Assembly (NCBI GenBank): GCA_017644105.1
Contig: JAEPMD010000003.1
Span: forward strand, 1-64,000
Direction of reading: 5' to 3'
DNA length: 64,000 bases
From: Rhizobiaceae bacterium
Lineage (GTDB): Bacteria; Pseudomonadota; Alphaproteobacteria; Rhizobiales; Rhizobiaceae
Each line of letters starts with the position of its first letter. Position 1 is the first letter of the stretch. Below the pieces are notes generated by a model that made no database searches, was not told where the DNA came from, and saw only the letters and a program-made list of their open reading frames with translations. The translations under genes were made by a program, and so were the position numbers. Positions 26,763-35,773 of the stretch are shown here, one piece after another.

Positions 26763-28721
26763 TTAGCTCCGTTTTTTTCCTCTTCCAGACAAAACACCAA
26801 AGCCGTCAATAATCGCTTCCTGACTTTCAAGACGAATGACTTCTTCTTGAACTTGATGTAGCGCCGCAATGAGCCCAGGAACAGAATTTTCATCGCCCTC
26901 TTCTGTGGCAATAGCGATATCTCGCTCCAACTCATTCTTTTGCCATTTAAGTGAACGCGTACGCTGGTTTAGCGAGAAGGCTTGCATAAACCCATCGCGC
27001 GCGTCTTCAGGTGCAGCATCAGCCATCACCTGCCAGAGCCGTAATTGGCGCATTTGTTTTTCCAAACGCTCTATAACTGGCTCCATATCTCTTTGTGTGA
27101 GATACAGCATCATCTCATCGCGAGTTAAACGATTACCGCTCGCGCAGGCTTCCTGCATAATTTGCCACAAACGCTGCAGTTCTTTGTTTTCCAGTTCGAG
27201 TTCCATCAGGATATCAAAATCATCAATCAGCATATGTGGATGGCTAATGATCGTAAAAACAAGCGCACTTTCACGCGACAAAGGCAAATCAGACCGTCCA
27301 CTGACTAAACCAGAGCGCCGCAATCGATCTGACGCCTGCATGGATCCTGCACCGCCATTACGACCATTTTGGTATCTGTTATTCTGATTTCCTGAATTGT
27401 AACTACGGTTACTTTGCCCCTGGTTTATGTTCTTATTGGAGAAAAACCCACGCAAACGATCGCGAATATCTTGCTGGTAATGATGCTTGATACTCTCATC
27501 CTGAATGACAGAAATAATTTGGCGGAACCGTTTCTCAAGGTCTGCTTTGCTTTCAGGCGTATCGTAAACGCCCCGATCTGCTTCACGGCTCCAAACCATC
27601 TCAACCAGACCACGGGCGTTTTTAATCACCTCATCAAAGCCGGAACGGCCCTCTTCTTTGACGAGATCATCAGGGTCTTTGCCCTCTGGTAGAACTGCAA
27701 ATCGCACAGATTTACCCGGCGCAAGCATCGGTAAAGCTAAATCAATGGCACGATCGGCGGCACGCTGACCTGCGCCATCTCCGTCAAAGCATAAAACAGG
27801 TTGATTTGAAACGCGCCACAATAAGCGCAATTGATTTTCAGTCAGCGCAGTCCCCAGCGGCGCAACAGCATTTTCAATGCCTGCTTGGTGAAGCGCAATC
27901 ACATCCATATAGCCTTCAACAGCGATCAGAGGGATATCATCATTTTTGATCGAGCGACGCGCACGCGCATAGTTAAACAAGACATTGCTTTTATGAAACA
28001 ATTCGGTCTCGTTTGAATTAAGATATTTCGCTGGCGCAGACGGATCCATTGCCCGTCCGCCAAAGGCAATTGTTTTCTCACGCGACGATGGGATTGGAAA
28101 CATGATCCGGTCGCGAAAACGATCATAAGAAACCGCAATATCAGGCCCATGAACCACAAGACCGCACGCCTCGATAAGTCCTTTGTCCACACCTTGCTGG
28201 GATAAATACTCTTTAAGCGCATTTCTGCTGTCATGCGCAAAACCAAGTCTAAAGGTTGATATCGTCTTTCCTGATAGACCTCGATCTCTTAAATATGCGC
28301 GCGCTTTAGCGCCGGGAGCTTGCTGAAGTTGTTGTTCGAAATAACTCGTTGCCATTTCCATAACATCTTCAAGGGTCGCCCGCTTTTGCTCTCGATGGGC
28401 TGATTCTGGGTCAGGAGCTGGCAGTGTAACACCGGCTTGATCCGCAAGTCGCGTGACCGCTTCAACGAAGCTAAGCCCCTCATAAGACGTAAGAAATTTA
28501 AAATGATCACCTTTTTCACCGCAACCGAAGCAGTAATAGCGACCCTTTTTATCTTCACAGTGGAAACTTGGCGATTTTTCACCATGAAACGGACAACAAG
28601 CCCAAAAGTCACCGCGTGGTGCATTGGTTTTCTTGCGATCCCATGTGACATGACGGCCGATAACTTCCGAAATTGGGATTCGGTCACGTAACTCATCAAG
28701 AAAATTGTTAGAAAATCGCAA
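26763..28721 (-). CDS. dnaG: DNA primase DnaG
   Basis: Makes RNA primers for replication. 652 residues from a TTG at 28721, which has GGAGG five bases upstream and gives the LRFSNNFLDELRDRIPISEV start expected of the family; the frame extends 11 codons further to an ATG that has no ribosome site. The N-terminal zinc finger (CPFHGEKSPSFHCED ... YYCFGCGEKGD) is followed by the primase core and TOPRIM domain (PLIAVEGYMDVIALH, CFDGDGAGQRAADRA), then a Gln/Asn/Gly-rich linker (about 440-470) and the helicase-binding C-terminal domain. Confidence 0.95.
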   Translation of the reverse strand: MRFSNNFLDELRDRIPISEVIGRHVTWDRKKTNAPRGDFWACCPFHGEKSPSFHCEDKKGRYYCFGCGEKGDHFKFLTSYEGLSFVEAVTRLADQAGVTLPAPDPESAHREQKRATLEDVMEMATSYFEQQLQQAPGAKARAYLRDRGLSGKTISTFRLGFAHDSRNALKEYLSQQGVDKGLIEACGLVVHGPDIAVSYDRFRDRIMFPIPSSREKTIAFGGRAMDPSAPAKYLNSNETELFHKSNVLFNYARARRSIKNDDIPLIAVEGYMDVIALHQAGIENAVAPLGTALTENQLRLLWRVSNQPVLCFDGDGAGQRAADRAIDLALPMLAPGKSVRFAVLPEGKDPDDLVKEEGRSGFDEVIKNARGLVEMVWSREADRGVYDTPESKADLEKRFRQIISVIQDESIKHHYQQDIRDRLRGFFSNKNINQGQSNRSYNSGNQNNRYQNGRNGGAGSMQASDRLRRSGLVSGRSDLPLSRESALVFTIISHPHMLIDDFDILMELELENKELQRLWQIMQEACASGNRLTRDEMMLYLTQRDMEPVIERLEKQMRQLRLWQVMADAAPEDARDGFMQAFSLNQRTRSLKWQKNELERDIAIATEEGDENSVPGLIAALHQVQEEVIRLESQEAIIDGFGVLSGRGKKRS

Positions 28722-28826
28722 AAATGCCTCCAAGCGTCGATATCCATATAGCATAAATATCTGGAGGCGTTTTGGCTAGAATCTCAAATTACGTCAAGCC
28801 ATTTCATAAAATAGAATATTGGATAA

Positions 28827-29546
28827 TTAGCGAATGAGACCTAAGCGCATGGAGCGAACAACCGCCTGTGTCCGATTAACACATTCGAGTTTCTGCACAG
28901 CCAACATCGCATAATGGTTCACTGTATGCTCAGACAATGACATGATTGTTGCGATCTCAGCGCTGGTCTTACCTTCAGCAATCCATTGCAAAACTTCGTT
29001 TTCACGCTGTGAAATATTCGCATCAGATGTTTGACTGCCTGGCAAAATCTTGAGCGACTTTTCAACCAGCCTTGTGGCAAATAATTGAATATCAGCCAAA
29101 TGCTCTTCGCTAAATAAAACGTCGTGGCCACCAGTAAGCACAAGCAAATGCAGGCCATCACCATTGTTAACGGGAAAATACCCATTTCGCTCATATTTAT
29201 AGCGCCCAAGCAGATCAATATGCATTTCATTGAGTTTGCTGGTGTCGATATCTTTAATGACTGGCGCGAGACGTTGACGAGATTCTTTGACAAGGTAATC
29301 GCTTTCTGAGCGCCCCATCATATCGTAGTGGCCCAAAACTTCTGTTGGCCAATTATTGGTGATCGCAATCGAATTGATACTGAGCTTTTCATTTTCTGAG
29401 TGAGGGATATGCGCAAGCATAAAATACTTAAAGCCATATTTCTCACATGTAGCTCGCAAAATTTGCTTGATATCAAAAACCGTCGCTATCTCATCAACAA
29501 AGGATGACGACATGGCCTCCTGCCTAATCTCTGCGACTTGCCCCAT
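28827..29546 (-). CDS. LuxR-family transcriptional regulator (orphan)
   Basis: 239 residues: N-terminal autoinducer-binding-like domain (about 20-165) and C-terminal LuxR helix-turn-helix (ISQRENEVLQWIAEGKTSAEIATIMSLSEHTVNHY). In the N-terminal domain a tryptophan and a tyrosine are near the expected places (NNWPTEVLGHYD), but the Asp-Pro pair that usually contacts the acyl-homoserine lactone is not visible (SESDYLV), so the ligand is uncertain. No luxI-type synthase is in the window. Diverges from carA. Confidence 0.86.
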   Translation of the reverse strand: MGQVAEIRQEAMSSSFVDEIATVFDIKQILRATCEKYGFKYFMLAHIPHSENEKLSINSIAITNNWPTEVLGHYDMMGRSESDYLVKESRQRLAPVIKDIDTSKLNEMHIDLLGRYKYERNGYFPVNNGDGLHLLVLTGGHDVLFSEEHLADIQLFATRLVEKSLKILPGSQTSDANISQRENEVLQWIAEGKTSAEIATIMSLSEHTVNHYAMLAVQKLECVNRTQAVVRSMRLGLIR

Positions 29547-29882
29547 AATTTTTATCCTACCGATTGCGTTAAGTTGTAACCTAGATATTTGGGCTTGTCC
29601 GAAACTGACGAAAAGTTAACAAATAACAATGGGCTATGGATCTTAAACCAAGGCGCAAACACAGTTGAATTTGCACGTCACTGCGCTCCTAAACCCGTAT
29701 TTTCACGAGTAGCCGGTATTAGCGTGTATTTTAACACTCAGATGTTGACCACAAAGTCTGGCTAAGTTATCAGCATGTTTCAGATGGCAATTCTTTGCGC
29801 GATCTGTATCTGACACGCATCAAACGCCATTCAATCGAACAATAATGCCCAATTATTTCGCTAAAGCTGAATGGATCTGCAA
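29547..29882. other. Intergenic region between luxR-type gene and carA
   Basis: 336 bases between divergent genes. It holds the carA promoter (listed separately). I see no small gene, tRNA or strong hairpin elsewhere in it. Confidence 0.6.
29745..29773 (+). promoter_or_regulatory. carA promoter
   Basis: TTGACC (29745-29750), 17-base spacer, TATCAG (29768-29773). This predicts a start near 29780 and a leader of about 100 bases before carA. Confidence 0.6.
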
Positions 29883-31082
29883 ATGTCAAATGCGCAAAAC
29901 AATGACCAACCTTGGCCAATCAAAAAATCAACTGCCATTTTAGTCCTCGCAGACGGAACTGTTATCGAAGGACAAGGTCTAGGTGCAACTGGCGAAGTGG
30001 AAGCAGAAGTTTGCTTCAACACCGCATTGACCGGTTATCAGGAAATCTTGACCGACCCGTCATATCTGGGCCAGATCGTCACCTTCACATTCCCACATAT
30101 CGGTAATGTTGGCGCAAATGGTGAAGACATTGAAGATCTTACACCTGCAGCAAGACGCGGTGCTGTGGGCGCAATTTTCAAAGCAGATGTGACGAACCCT
30201 TCAAATTATCGTGCTGTTGAGCATCTTGATAATTGGCTAAGTTCACGCGGCATTATTGCACTAAGTGGCATCGACACACGCGCGCTAACGGTTTTGATCC
30301 GCGAAAAAGGCGCACAAAATGCTGTGATCGCGCATTCGCCAGATGGAAACTTTGATCTAGATGCGCTGAAAGCAAAAGCTGCCAAATGGTCAGGTTTGGA
30401 AAATCTTGATCTTGCGATTGAAGCAACATCAGGCCAGTCAAGCCAATGGACGCAAGCACCTTGGAAATTGGGTGAAAGTTTTGAAGAGCTCAATAATGAT
30501 GAATACCACATTGTTGCGCTCGATTATGGCGTGAAGAGAAATATCCTGCGTTTATTTGTTGGTCTGAATTGCAAAGTGACAGTGCTGCCAGCTAAATCTA
30601 GCGCTGAAGAAGTGCTAGCTCATAATCCAGATGGAATTTTCCTATCAAATGGTCCTGGCGATCCAGCTGCAACTGGTGAATATGCTGTCCCAACAATTCA
30701 GGCACTTCTTAAAAGTGGCGTTCCGATTTTCGGTATTTGTTTGGGTCACCAAATGTTGGCCCTCGCACTTGGCGCAACAACAGTGAAAATGCACCAAGGA
30801 CACCATGGTGCTAACCACCCAGTGAAAGATCACACAACCAACAAGGTTGAGATCGTATCGATGAACCACGGTTTTGCGGTCGACAGCAAAAGCCTGCCAG
30901 ATGGAGTTGAGGAAACGCATGTTTCACTCTTTGATGGCACAAATTGTGGCCTACGCGTTGCAGGTAAACCTGTCTTTTCTGTGCAGCATCACCCTGAAGC
31001 ATCTCCTGGCCCGCAAGATAGCCACTATCTCTTCAGACGCTTTATCGATCTGATTGCTGAGACGAAAAAAGAAAACGCTTAA
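29883..31082 (+). CDS. carA: Carbamoyl-phosphate synthase small subunit CarA
   Basis: Glutamine amidotransferase subunit that feeds ammonia to CarB for pyrimidine and arginine synthesis. 399 residues from the ATG at 29883; an ATG four codons earlier is also possible. The N-terminal CPSase_sm_chain domain (VLADGTVIEGQGLGATG, FNTALTGYQEILTDPSY, TFTFPHIGNVGANGED) is followed by a class I glutaminase with the catalytic Cys in GICLGHQML and the His/Glu pair in QHHPEASPGP. carB lies 4.7 kb downstream, separated by five genes. Confidence 0.97.
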   Translation: MSNAQNNDQPWPIKKSTAILVLADGTVIEGQGLGATGEVEAEVCFNTALTGYQEILTDPSYLGQIVTFTFPHIGNVGANGEDIEDLTPAARRGAVGAIFKADVTNPSNYRAVEHLDNWLSSRGIIALSGIDTRALTVLIREKGAQNAVIAHSPDGNFDLDALKAKAAKWSGLENLDLAIEATSGQSSQWTQAPWKLGESFEELNNDEYHIVALDYGVKRNILRLFVGLNCKVTVLPAKSSAEEVLAHNPDGIFLSNGPGDPAATGEYAVPTIQALLKSGVPIFGICLGHQMLALALGATTVKMHQGHHGANHPVKDHTTNKVEIVSMNHGFAVDSKSLPDGVEETHVSLFDGTNCGLRVAGKPVFSVQHHPEASPGPQDSHYLFRRFIDLIAETKKENA

Positions 31083-31109
31083 CTTGATATATCGATCAAA
31101 CAGGGTGAC

Positions 31110-32462
31110 TTAGGCAAATTCCTGTTTGATCTGATTGGCTTTGTAAAAATAACGAATTCCCAAACACGTGAATGAGAAGGCAAGACCTGCGGTTAAGCCA
31201 TACCAAATTCCAACCGGGCCAAAGCCCATTTGGAAACACAATACATATGCCAGACCCAATCCAAGGCCATAGCACACCAGATTGATGATCATAGGCATTG
31301 TCGCATCTTGGAAACCACGTAGCACCCCTGCAGCAATCACTTGTCCTGAATCAACAAGCTGAAACGCAGCTGCGACCAAGACCAATGGCACTGCGATCAG
31401 CGCAACTTTTGCCGCATCTGAATTGGCGCTGTCCAAGAACAAATTCACCAATGGCGCAGAAAAGAGTGCGATTATAACAGCGGTGGCGACGGCAAACAGC
31501 ATCGCAACCACAAGGGCAGCTTTTGACGCCAGTGTTATGTCTGACATATTTTCACGCCCATGCGCATTACTCACGCGAATGGTTGCGGCACCTGAAATAC
31601 CTAAGGGAATCATAAATGCGATGGCAGCCAATTGGAGTGCAATCCCATGAGCTGCAAGCTCCACAGGCCCAATCCACCCCATTAGTAAGGAAGCACCTGA
31701 AAACATTGAAATCTCAGCCAAAATAGAGATGGATATTGGCAGCCCCAACTTGGCAACCCGCCAAAACACTGACCAATCAGATCGCCAAACACGGGTTAAC
31801 AACTCATATTGGCGATAATGTTTGTGTATATAAAGCCAACCAACGAGCACAGCCATAATGATGATATTGGTTCCCAGCGAAGCCCAAGCCGCGCCGACCA
31901 CACCCATTTCAGGCGCACCCCAATTGCCAAAAATCAACATATAATTGAGCAAAATATTAAGCAAAATGCCGGGAATAATTGCCCAAAACACAATTTGAGC
32001 CTTTTCAAGTGTCGCAAAAAAGTTCCGAAAGACGAGCGCCCATAAGGCTGGAAACAAGCTCCATTGCGCCACGCGCACATATTCAGCGGCTAAGGAGGAC
32101 ACATCCGCGTCTTGCCCCAAAGCGATGAAGATATTTTCCACATTCCACATGATCGGCATAGAAATCAGGACTATGAGACCTGTAATCCACAAGCCCATGC
32201 GAATTGCTCGGCGCAAAGATCTGGTGTCATCCTTAGCAAAAGCATTTGATGCCAAAGGCACCACAGCATGGCCGAACCCCGCACCAAAAATAAAGAAGAA
32301 AAACACCGCCTGTGTGCCCAGCACACCAGACGCCAAACTAAACGTGCCATGCCAGCCAAGCATCACGGTATCAGTGGTGTTAATGGCAATTTGCGCCAAT
32401 TGGCTTCCAATCAATGGAAGGCTTAACAACCAAGTTCGCTTAATATGGTGGAGGTAATTCAT
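31110..32462 (-). CDS. MATE-family efflux transporter (NorM-like)
   Basis: 450 residues from the ATG at 32462 (MNYLHHIKRTWLLSLPLIGSQLAQ); the frame extends 12 codons upstream but this start gives the typical MATE N-terminus. About twelve hydrophobic helices in two related halves and the motifs of the NorM branch (AQIAINTTDTVMLGWHG, PLGISGAATIRVSNAHG). Probably a cation- or proton-coupled exporter of drugs or metabolites; substrate unknown. Converges with carA. Confidence 0.92.
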   Translation of the reverse strand: MNYLHHIKRTWLLSLPLIGSQLAQIAINTTDTVMLGWHGTFSLASGVLGTQAVFFFFIFGAGFGHAVVPLASNAFAKDDTRSLRRAIRMGLWITGLIVLISMPIMWNVENIFIALGQDADVSSLAAEYVRVAQWSLFPALWALVFRNFFATLEKAQIVFWAIIPGILLNILLNYMLIFGNWGAPEMGVVGAAWASLGTNIIIMAVLVGWLYIHKHYRQYELLTRVWRSDWSVFWRVAKLGLPISISILAEISMFSGASLLMGWIGPVELAAHGIALQLAAIAFMIPLGISGAATIRVSNAHGRENMSDITLASKAALVVAMLFAVATAVIIALFSAPLVNLFLDSANSDAAKVALIAVPLVLVAAAFQLVDSGQVIAAGVLRGFQDATMPMIINLVCYGLGLGLAYVLCFQMGFGPVGIWYGLTAGLAFSFTCLGIRYFYKANQIKQEFA

Positions 32463-32580
32463 CGAACGACTCAAAATTATTGCCCAAAGAAGGGACAATA
32501 GCTGTATATTTACGGAGAATATAGCGCCTATTTTTTATGCAGAAAAAATACCGCAGAGAAGTGGCAAAAGGCTCTTAAAT

Positions 32581-33522
32581 CTAAATCTGCGCATTAAATG
32601 TATCACAAGCAGATAAGCGTCCTGTTTCAAATCCGCGCGAGAACCATTCTTTTCGCTGTGCAGATGTGCCGTGGTTAAAGCTTTCAGGCACAATGAAGCC
32701 CTGCGTGCGCTTTTGAATAGTATCATCGCCGATTTGATTGGCCGCATTCAACGCTTCTTCAAGATCACCGCGTTCAAGCAAGCCTTTTTGCGCTGTGTAA
32801 TATCCCCAGATACCGGCAAAGCAGTCGGCTTGTAATTCAACGCGAACCGACATGCGGTTTTCTTCCGCTTTGCTCATTGAGCGGCGCATTTGATTAAACT
32901 TTGGCAAAACCCCAATAACATTTTGCACATGATGACCCACCTCATGGGCAAGAACGTATGCTTGCGCAAAATCACCAGCAGCCCCAAATCGGGTTGCCAA
33001 TTCATCATAAAATGTCAGATCAATATAGATCTTGCTATCTGCCGGGCAATAAAATGGACCTGATGCTGAGCTTGCAAATCCGCAAGCTGATTGCACTTGA
33101 TTTGAAAACAAGGTGAGAACTGGCTCTGGATAGTTCACGCCTTCCGCGCGCATGACACCGTTCCACACATCTTCTGTCTCGGCCAAAACAGTTGCAATAA
33201 ATTGCGTCATCTCGTCAGCACTTTGGCTTGGTTGGCGCGATTGCGTCGTGGTCTGTTCAAAATTCGATGTTGGTGCACCACCCATTTGTGTCAGCACATC
33301 GGACGGGCTAACCAATCCAAACGCCCAAAGTCCAAGGAAAACAACACCAATAAGCAGGATTGATTTGAAGCTCATACCACCGCGGCCAACACCGCCACGA
33401 CGGGAAGGCAGTCGAATGCCACCACGCCCAAAAGGGTTGCGCCCACTTGATCTTGAACGCGAACTCGAACGCCCACGAACATCCTCAATATTGCTTGATT
33501 GGCGGCGACCTTTCCAACGCAT
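32581..33522 (-). CDS. YpfJ-type neutral zinc metallopeptidase
   Basis: 313 residues. A basic, Arg/Gly/Ser-rich cytoplasmic N-terminus (about 1-48) precedes one membrane helix (about 52-68). The C-terminal domain carries the zinc motif HEVGHH (about 195) and the family segments ACGFASSASGPFYCP, KIYIDLTFYDEL, ELQADCFAGIWGYY and RGFETG. The physiological substrate is not known. Confidence 0.9.
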   Translation of the reverse strand: MRWKGRRQSSNIEDVRGRSSSRSRSSGRNPFGRGGIRLPSRRGGVGRGGMSFKSILLIGVVFLGLWAFGLVSPSDVLTQMGGAPTSNFEQTTTQSRQPSQSADEMTQFIATVLAETEDVWNGVMRAEGVNYPEPVLTLFSNQVQSACGFASSASGPFYCPADSKIYIDLTFYDELATRFGAAGDFAQAYVLAHEVGHHVQNVIGVLPKFNQMRRSMSKAEENRMSVRVELQADCFAGIWGYYTAQKGLLERGDLEEALNAANQIGDDTIQKRTQGFIVPESFNHGTSAQRKEWFSRGFETGRLSACDTFNAQI

Positions 33523-33610
33523 GACATACCCCTATTATCATTCTTTGTTACCCATGATTGGTAATGCCATTTACACCGATAATCAAATCATGAATTACAA
33601 CGATGACACT

Positions 33611-34015
33611 TTAAAATGCCCCAAAGGTGAGTTGTTGCATCAATCGACCCGGTAAAAATGTAAAGAGACCTGCTCCGATTAGCGCATAATAAAACAAGCC
33701 TTTCATCGATTTTTGATGCGCTTGGATGCGACCAGCTCTCGCATATTGGACCGCGCGAATAACCGAGTAGATCGCGAGCACTGAAAGAAGATGAATGGGA
33801 CTAAATGGGCCGATTAGTCTTATACCATTGAGCCAAAAACTCGAGATCGCAGTGCCCAACAAGCAAACCACCCATATCTTACCCAGCGTGCGGTGATAAT
33901 TATTGCCTTTCTTAGCAAGTAAGATCCAAATACCAAACAATAGGCTAAGAACTGCCATATAAACATGGATTTGCACGACAAAACTTGATTGAAATAGCGG
34001 TGAAAAATCAAACAT
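33611..34015 (-). CDS. DUF2306-like membrane protein
   Basis: 134 residues with four hydrophobic helices. The His-containing patterns QIHVYMAVLSLLFG, NYHRTLGKIW, FSPIHLLSVL and QAHQKSMKGLF match the DUF2306 type, whose members are predicted membrane proteins of unknown function. It is arranged head to head with the LytTR regulator, with only 16 bases between the two annotated starts, so the two are likely coregulated. Confidence 0.75.
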   Translation of the reverse strand: MFDFSPLFQSSFVVQIHVYMAVLSLLFGIWILLAKKGNNYHRTLGKIWVVCLLGTAISSFWLNGIRLIGPFSPIHLLSVLAIYSVIRAVQYARAGRIQAHQKSMKGLFYYALIGAGLFTFLPGRLMQQLTFGAF

Positions 34016-34031
34016 CCCAAAATCTTCCTCA

Positions 34032-34883
34032 TTGAATGAAATCGAGAATGGTTCTATCCGTAAAGCTCCGGTTAAAAAGCTAGATTACGTGGAATGCATG
34101 TCAGAATTCGCCAATGATACAGTTTTGCAATTGACGCTTCGTCAAATGCAGCAGCAATTCAAAGAGCGGAAATTTTATGGCTTTATGGCGGTTGCAATTT
34201 TGATTCTCGCCTTGTCAGGTCCGTTTGGTACGCTGGAGCATTACAATGCCTTGGAACGCTTGGCCTATTGGGCCATTATTGCGCCGACAACATATATTTT
34301 GGCAAGCGGTGTGGCGACGCTCGTGACAATCTCACTTATGCGAAAAAAGCTAAATAGTTGGCTGGCATATATAGCTGGTGGCACGTCAGCGGGGATCGTT
34401 GTCGGTATCTTTGTCTGGTTATTTGGTGTGTTTCTAGATCAATCATTCGGTAGATCCTTTATGGGCCTACTAACTGCCATGACATATACAATTCCCATTA
34501 CCATTGGGGTTACGCTTTTATTCAAGCTGTCTGAAAAGCCTTTAGAAGAAGCCGAGAGCAATTCGCCTGACATTAGATTTTTCGAACGCATTCCAAAAGA
34601 TATGGGGCGCGATCTTATTAGTCTCAATTCGCAAGATCATTATGTCAAAGTGACCACATCCATGGGGTCTGAACTGATTTTGATGCGCTTATCTGATGCG
34701 ATCATAGAATTGGAAGGTTTTGCTGGTCTTCAACCCCATCGGTCATGGTGGATAGCTAAAGAGCACGTAAAGCAGATAAAAACATTGAACGGCAAAAAAG
34801 TAATTGAACTTTCAAATAGTGATCTCGTGCCCATCAGCCGTTCAAAAATCAAAGACGTATCGAACTATTTGAGCAATGAATAA
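34032..34883 (+). CDS. Membrane-anchored LytTR-domain transcriptional regulator
   Basis: 283 residues as annotated: four membrane helices (about 50-170) followed by a cytoplasmic LytTR DNA-binding domain (about 190-283; LISLNSQDHYVKVTTSMGSEL and HRSWWIAKEHVKQI). The start is uncertain: a later ATG at 34098, preceded by GGA at suitable spacing, would leave room for a promoter between this gene and the divergent DUF2306 gene. LytTR proteins of this build often control a neighbouring membrane protein (inference). Confidence 0.82.
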   Translation: MNEIENGSIRKAPVKKLDYVECMSEFANDTVLQLTLRQMQQQFKERKFYGFMAVAILILALSGPFGTLEHYNALERLAYWAIIAPTTYILASGVATLVTISLMRKKLNSWLAYIAGGTSAGIVVGIFVWLFGVFLDQSFGRSFMGLLTAMTYTIPITIGVTLLFKLSEKPLEEAESNSPDIRFFERIPKDMGRDLISLNSQDHYVKVTTSMGSELILMRLSDAIIELEGFAGLQPHRSWWIAKEHVKQIKTLNGKKVIELSNSDLVPISRSKIKDVSNYLSNE

Positions 34884-35062
34884 ATTCAATTTTAGCAACG
34901 TTATCGACACAAGATTTTTGTGTGCAACGCAAAAATAGACCTTCTTTTTGTCATATTCGAACGGTAAAGCACCGAAATCTTATTTTTGAGATGATTTGAG
35001 GGCGACAATTTCCTCAAAATTAAACAAGTGAAATTGGCGCGGGGGCCAATAAGGACATACAC

Positions 35063-35527
35063 ATGAAAAAACTATCGATCGCACTCGCTGTATCAGCAAT
35101 GGCAGCGCTTACTCTATCTGGCTGTGGTGACGACCAGAAAGAAGCGGAAGCAAAAGCCAAGGCCGAAGCTGAACAAAAAGCAGCAGAAGCAGCTAAGGCC
35201 GCAGAAGAAGCGGAAGCTGCCGCGAAAAAAGCAGCTGATGAAGCTATGGAAAAGGCAAAGGCAGAAGCTGCTGCCGCTGAAGAAAAAGCAAAGGAAGAAG
35301 CTGCCGCTGCGGCAAAAGCTGCTGAAGAAGCTGCAAAAGCTGCCGCCGACAAAGTTAAAATGGAAGCTGACGCTGCAGCAAAAGCAGCTGGCGAAGCTGT
35401 TGATGCTGTTAAAGCCGAAGCTGAAAAGGTAGCCGGCGAAGCCATGGAAAAAGTCGATGAAACTGTCAATGCGGTTGAAGACACACTTAAAGCTGTCGAC
35501 GGCTTGCTTAAGCAACCAACTGAATAA
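35063..35527 (+). CDS. Ala/Lys/Glu-rich coiled-coil lipoprotein
   Basis: 154 residues. Signal peptide with lipobox LSGC at about 18-21, so a lipid-anchored periplasmic or outer-membrane protein. The mature part is almost entirely Ala, Lys and Glu in long heptad-like repeats (about 28-140), predicting an uninterrupted alpha-helical rod, as in Lpp-type tethers and similar Ala-rich lipoproteins. It lacks a C-terminal Lys like that of Lpp, so peptidoglycan attachment is not supported. A strong terminator follows. Confidence 0.82.
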   Translation: MKKLSIALAVSAMAALTLSGCGDDQKEAEAKAKAEAEQKAAEAAKAAEEAEAAAKKAADEAMEKAKAEAAAAEEKAKEEAAAAAKAAEEAAKAAADKVKMEADAAAKAAGEAVDAVKAEAEKVAGEAMEKVDETVNAVEDTLKAVDGLLKQPTE

Positions 35528-35552
35528 GAGCGTATATTTATCAAAAAATTTT

Positions 35553-35586
35553 GGCGGTGGATTTGTGAAATTCACCGCCCTTTTTC
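35553..35586 (+). terminator. Intrinsic terminator of the lipoprotein gene
   Basis: GGCGGTG (35553-35559) pairs with CACCGCC (35573-35579), with ATTT/AAAT extending the stem, followed by CTTTTT. Confidence 0.92.
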
Positions 35587-35718
35587 ATGGCCCATGCCCC
35601 ACAATTTCCCACTGCCTTTCTTAGTCGCGACTTTGCCCACAATTTTCCGCGTTTAAGGGGTTACAAATCTTCAAACTTGCCCTATAAGGCACGCTTAGCC
35701 ACTTAAAACTGATTACAC

Positions 35719-35748
35719 CTCCGATGGACATCTCCAGCCGGAGTTTTT
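35719..35748 (+). promoter_or_regulatory. Terminator-like hairpin in the carB leader
   Basis: CTCCG (35719-35723) and CGGAG (35739-35743) form a five-base GC stem followed at once by five T, ending 25 bases before the carB ATG. Its position just inside the leader, on the carB strand, fits an attenuator or the end of an upstream transcript. Confidence 0.45.
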
Positions 35749-35773
35749 GTGTAGCGTGATACGGAAATACGCC

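Noticed and set aside
35020-35575. Ser/Ala-rich and Phe/Cys-rich frames opposite the Ala-rich lipoprotein
   Set aside because: Compositional shadows of the GCN/GAA repeats on the coding strand.
35587-35706. 39-codon frame ending just before the carB hairpin, a possible leader peptide
   Set aside because: No ribosome-binding site and no run of regulatory codons; the hairpin alone is reported.
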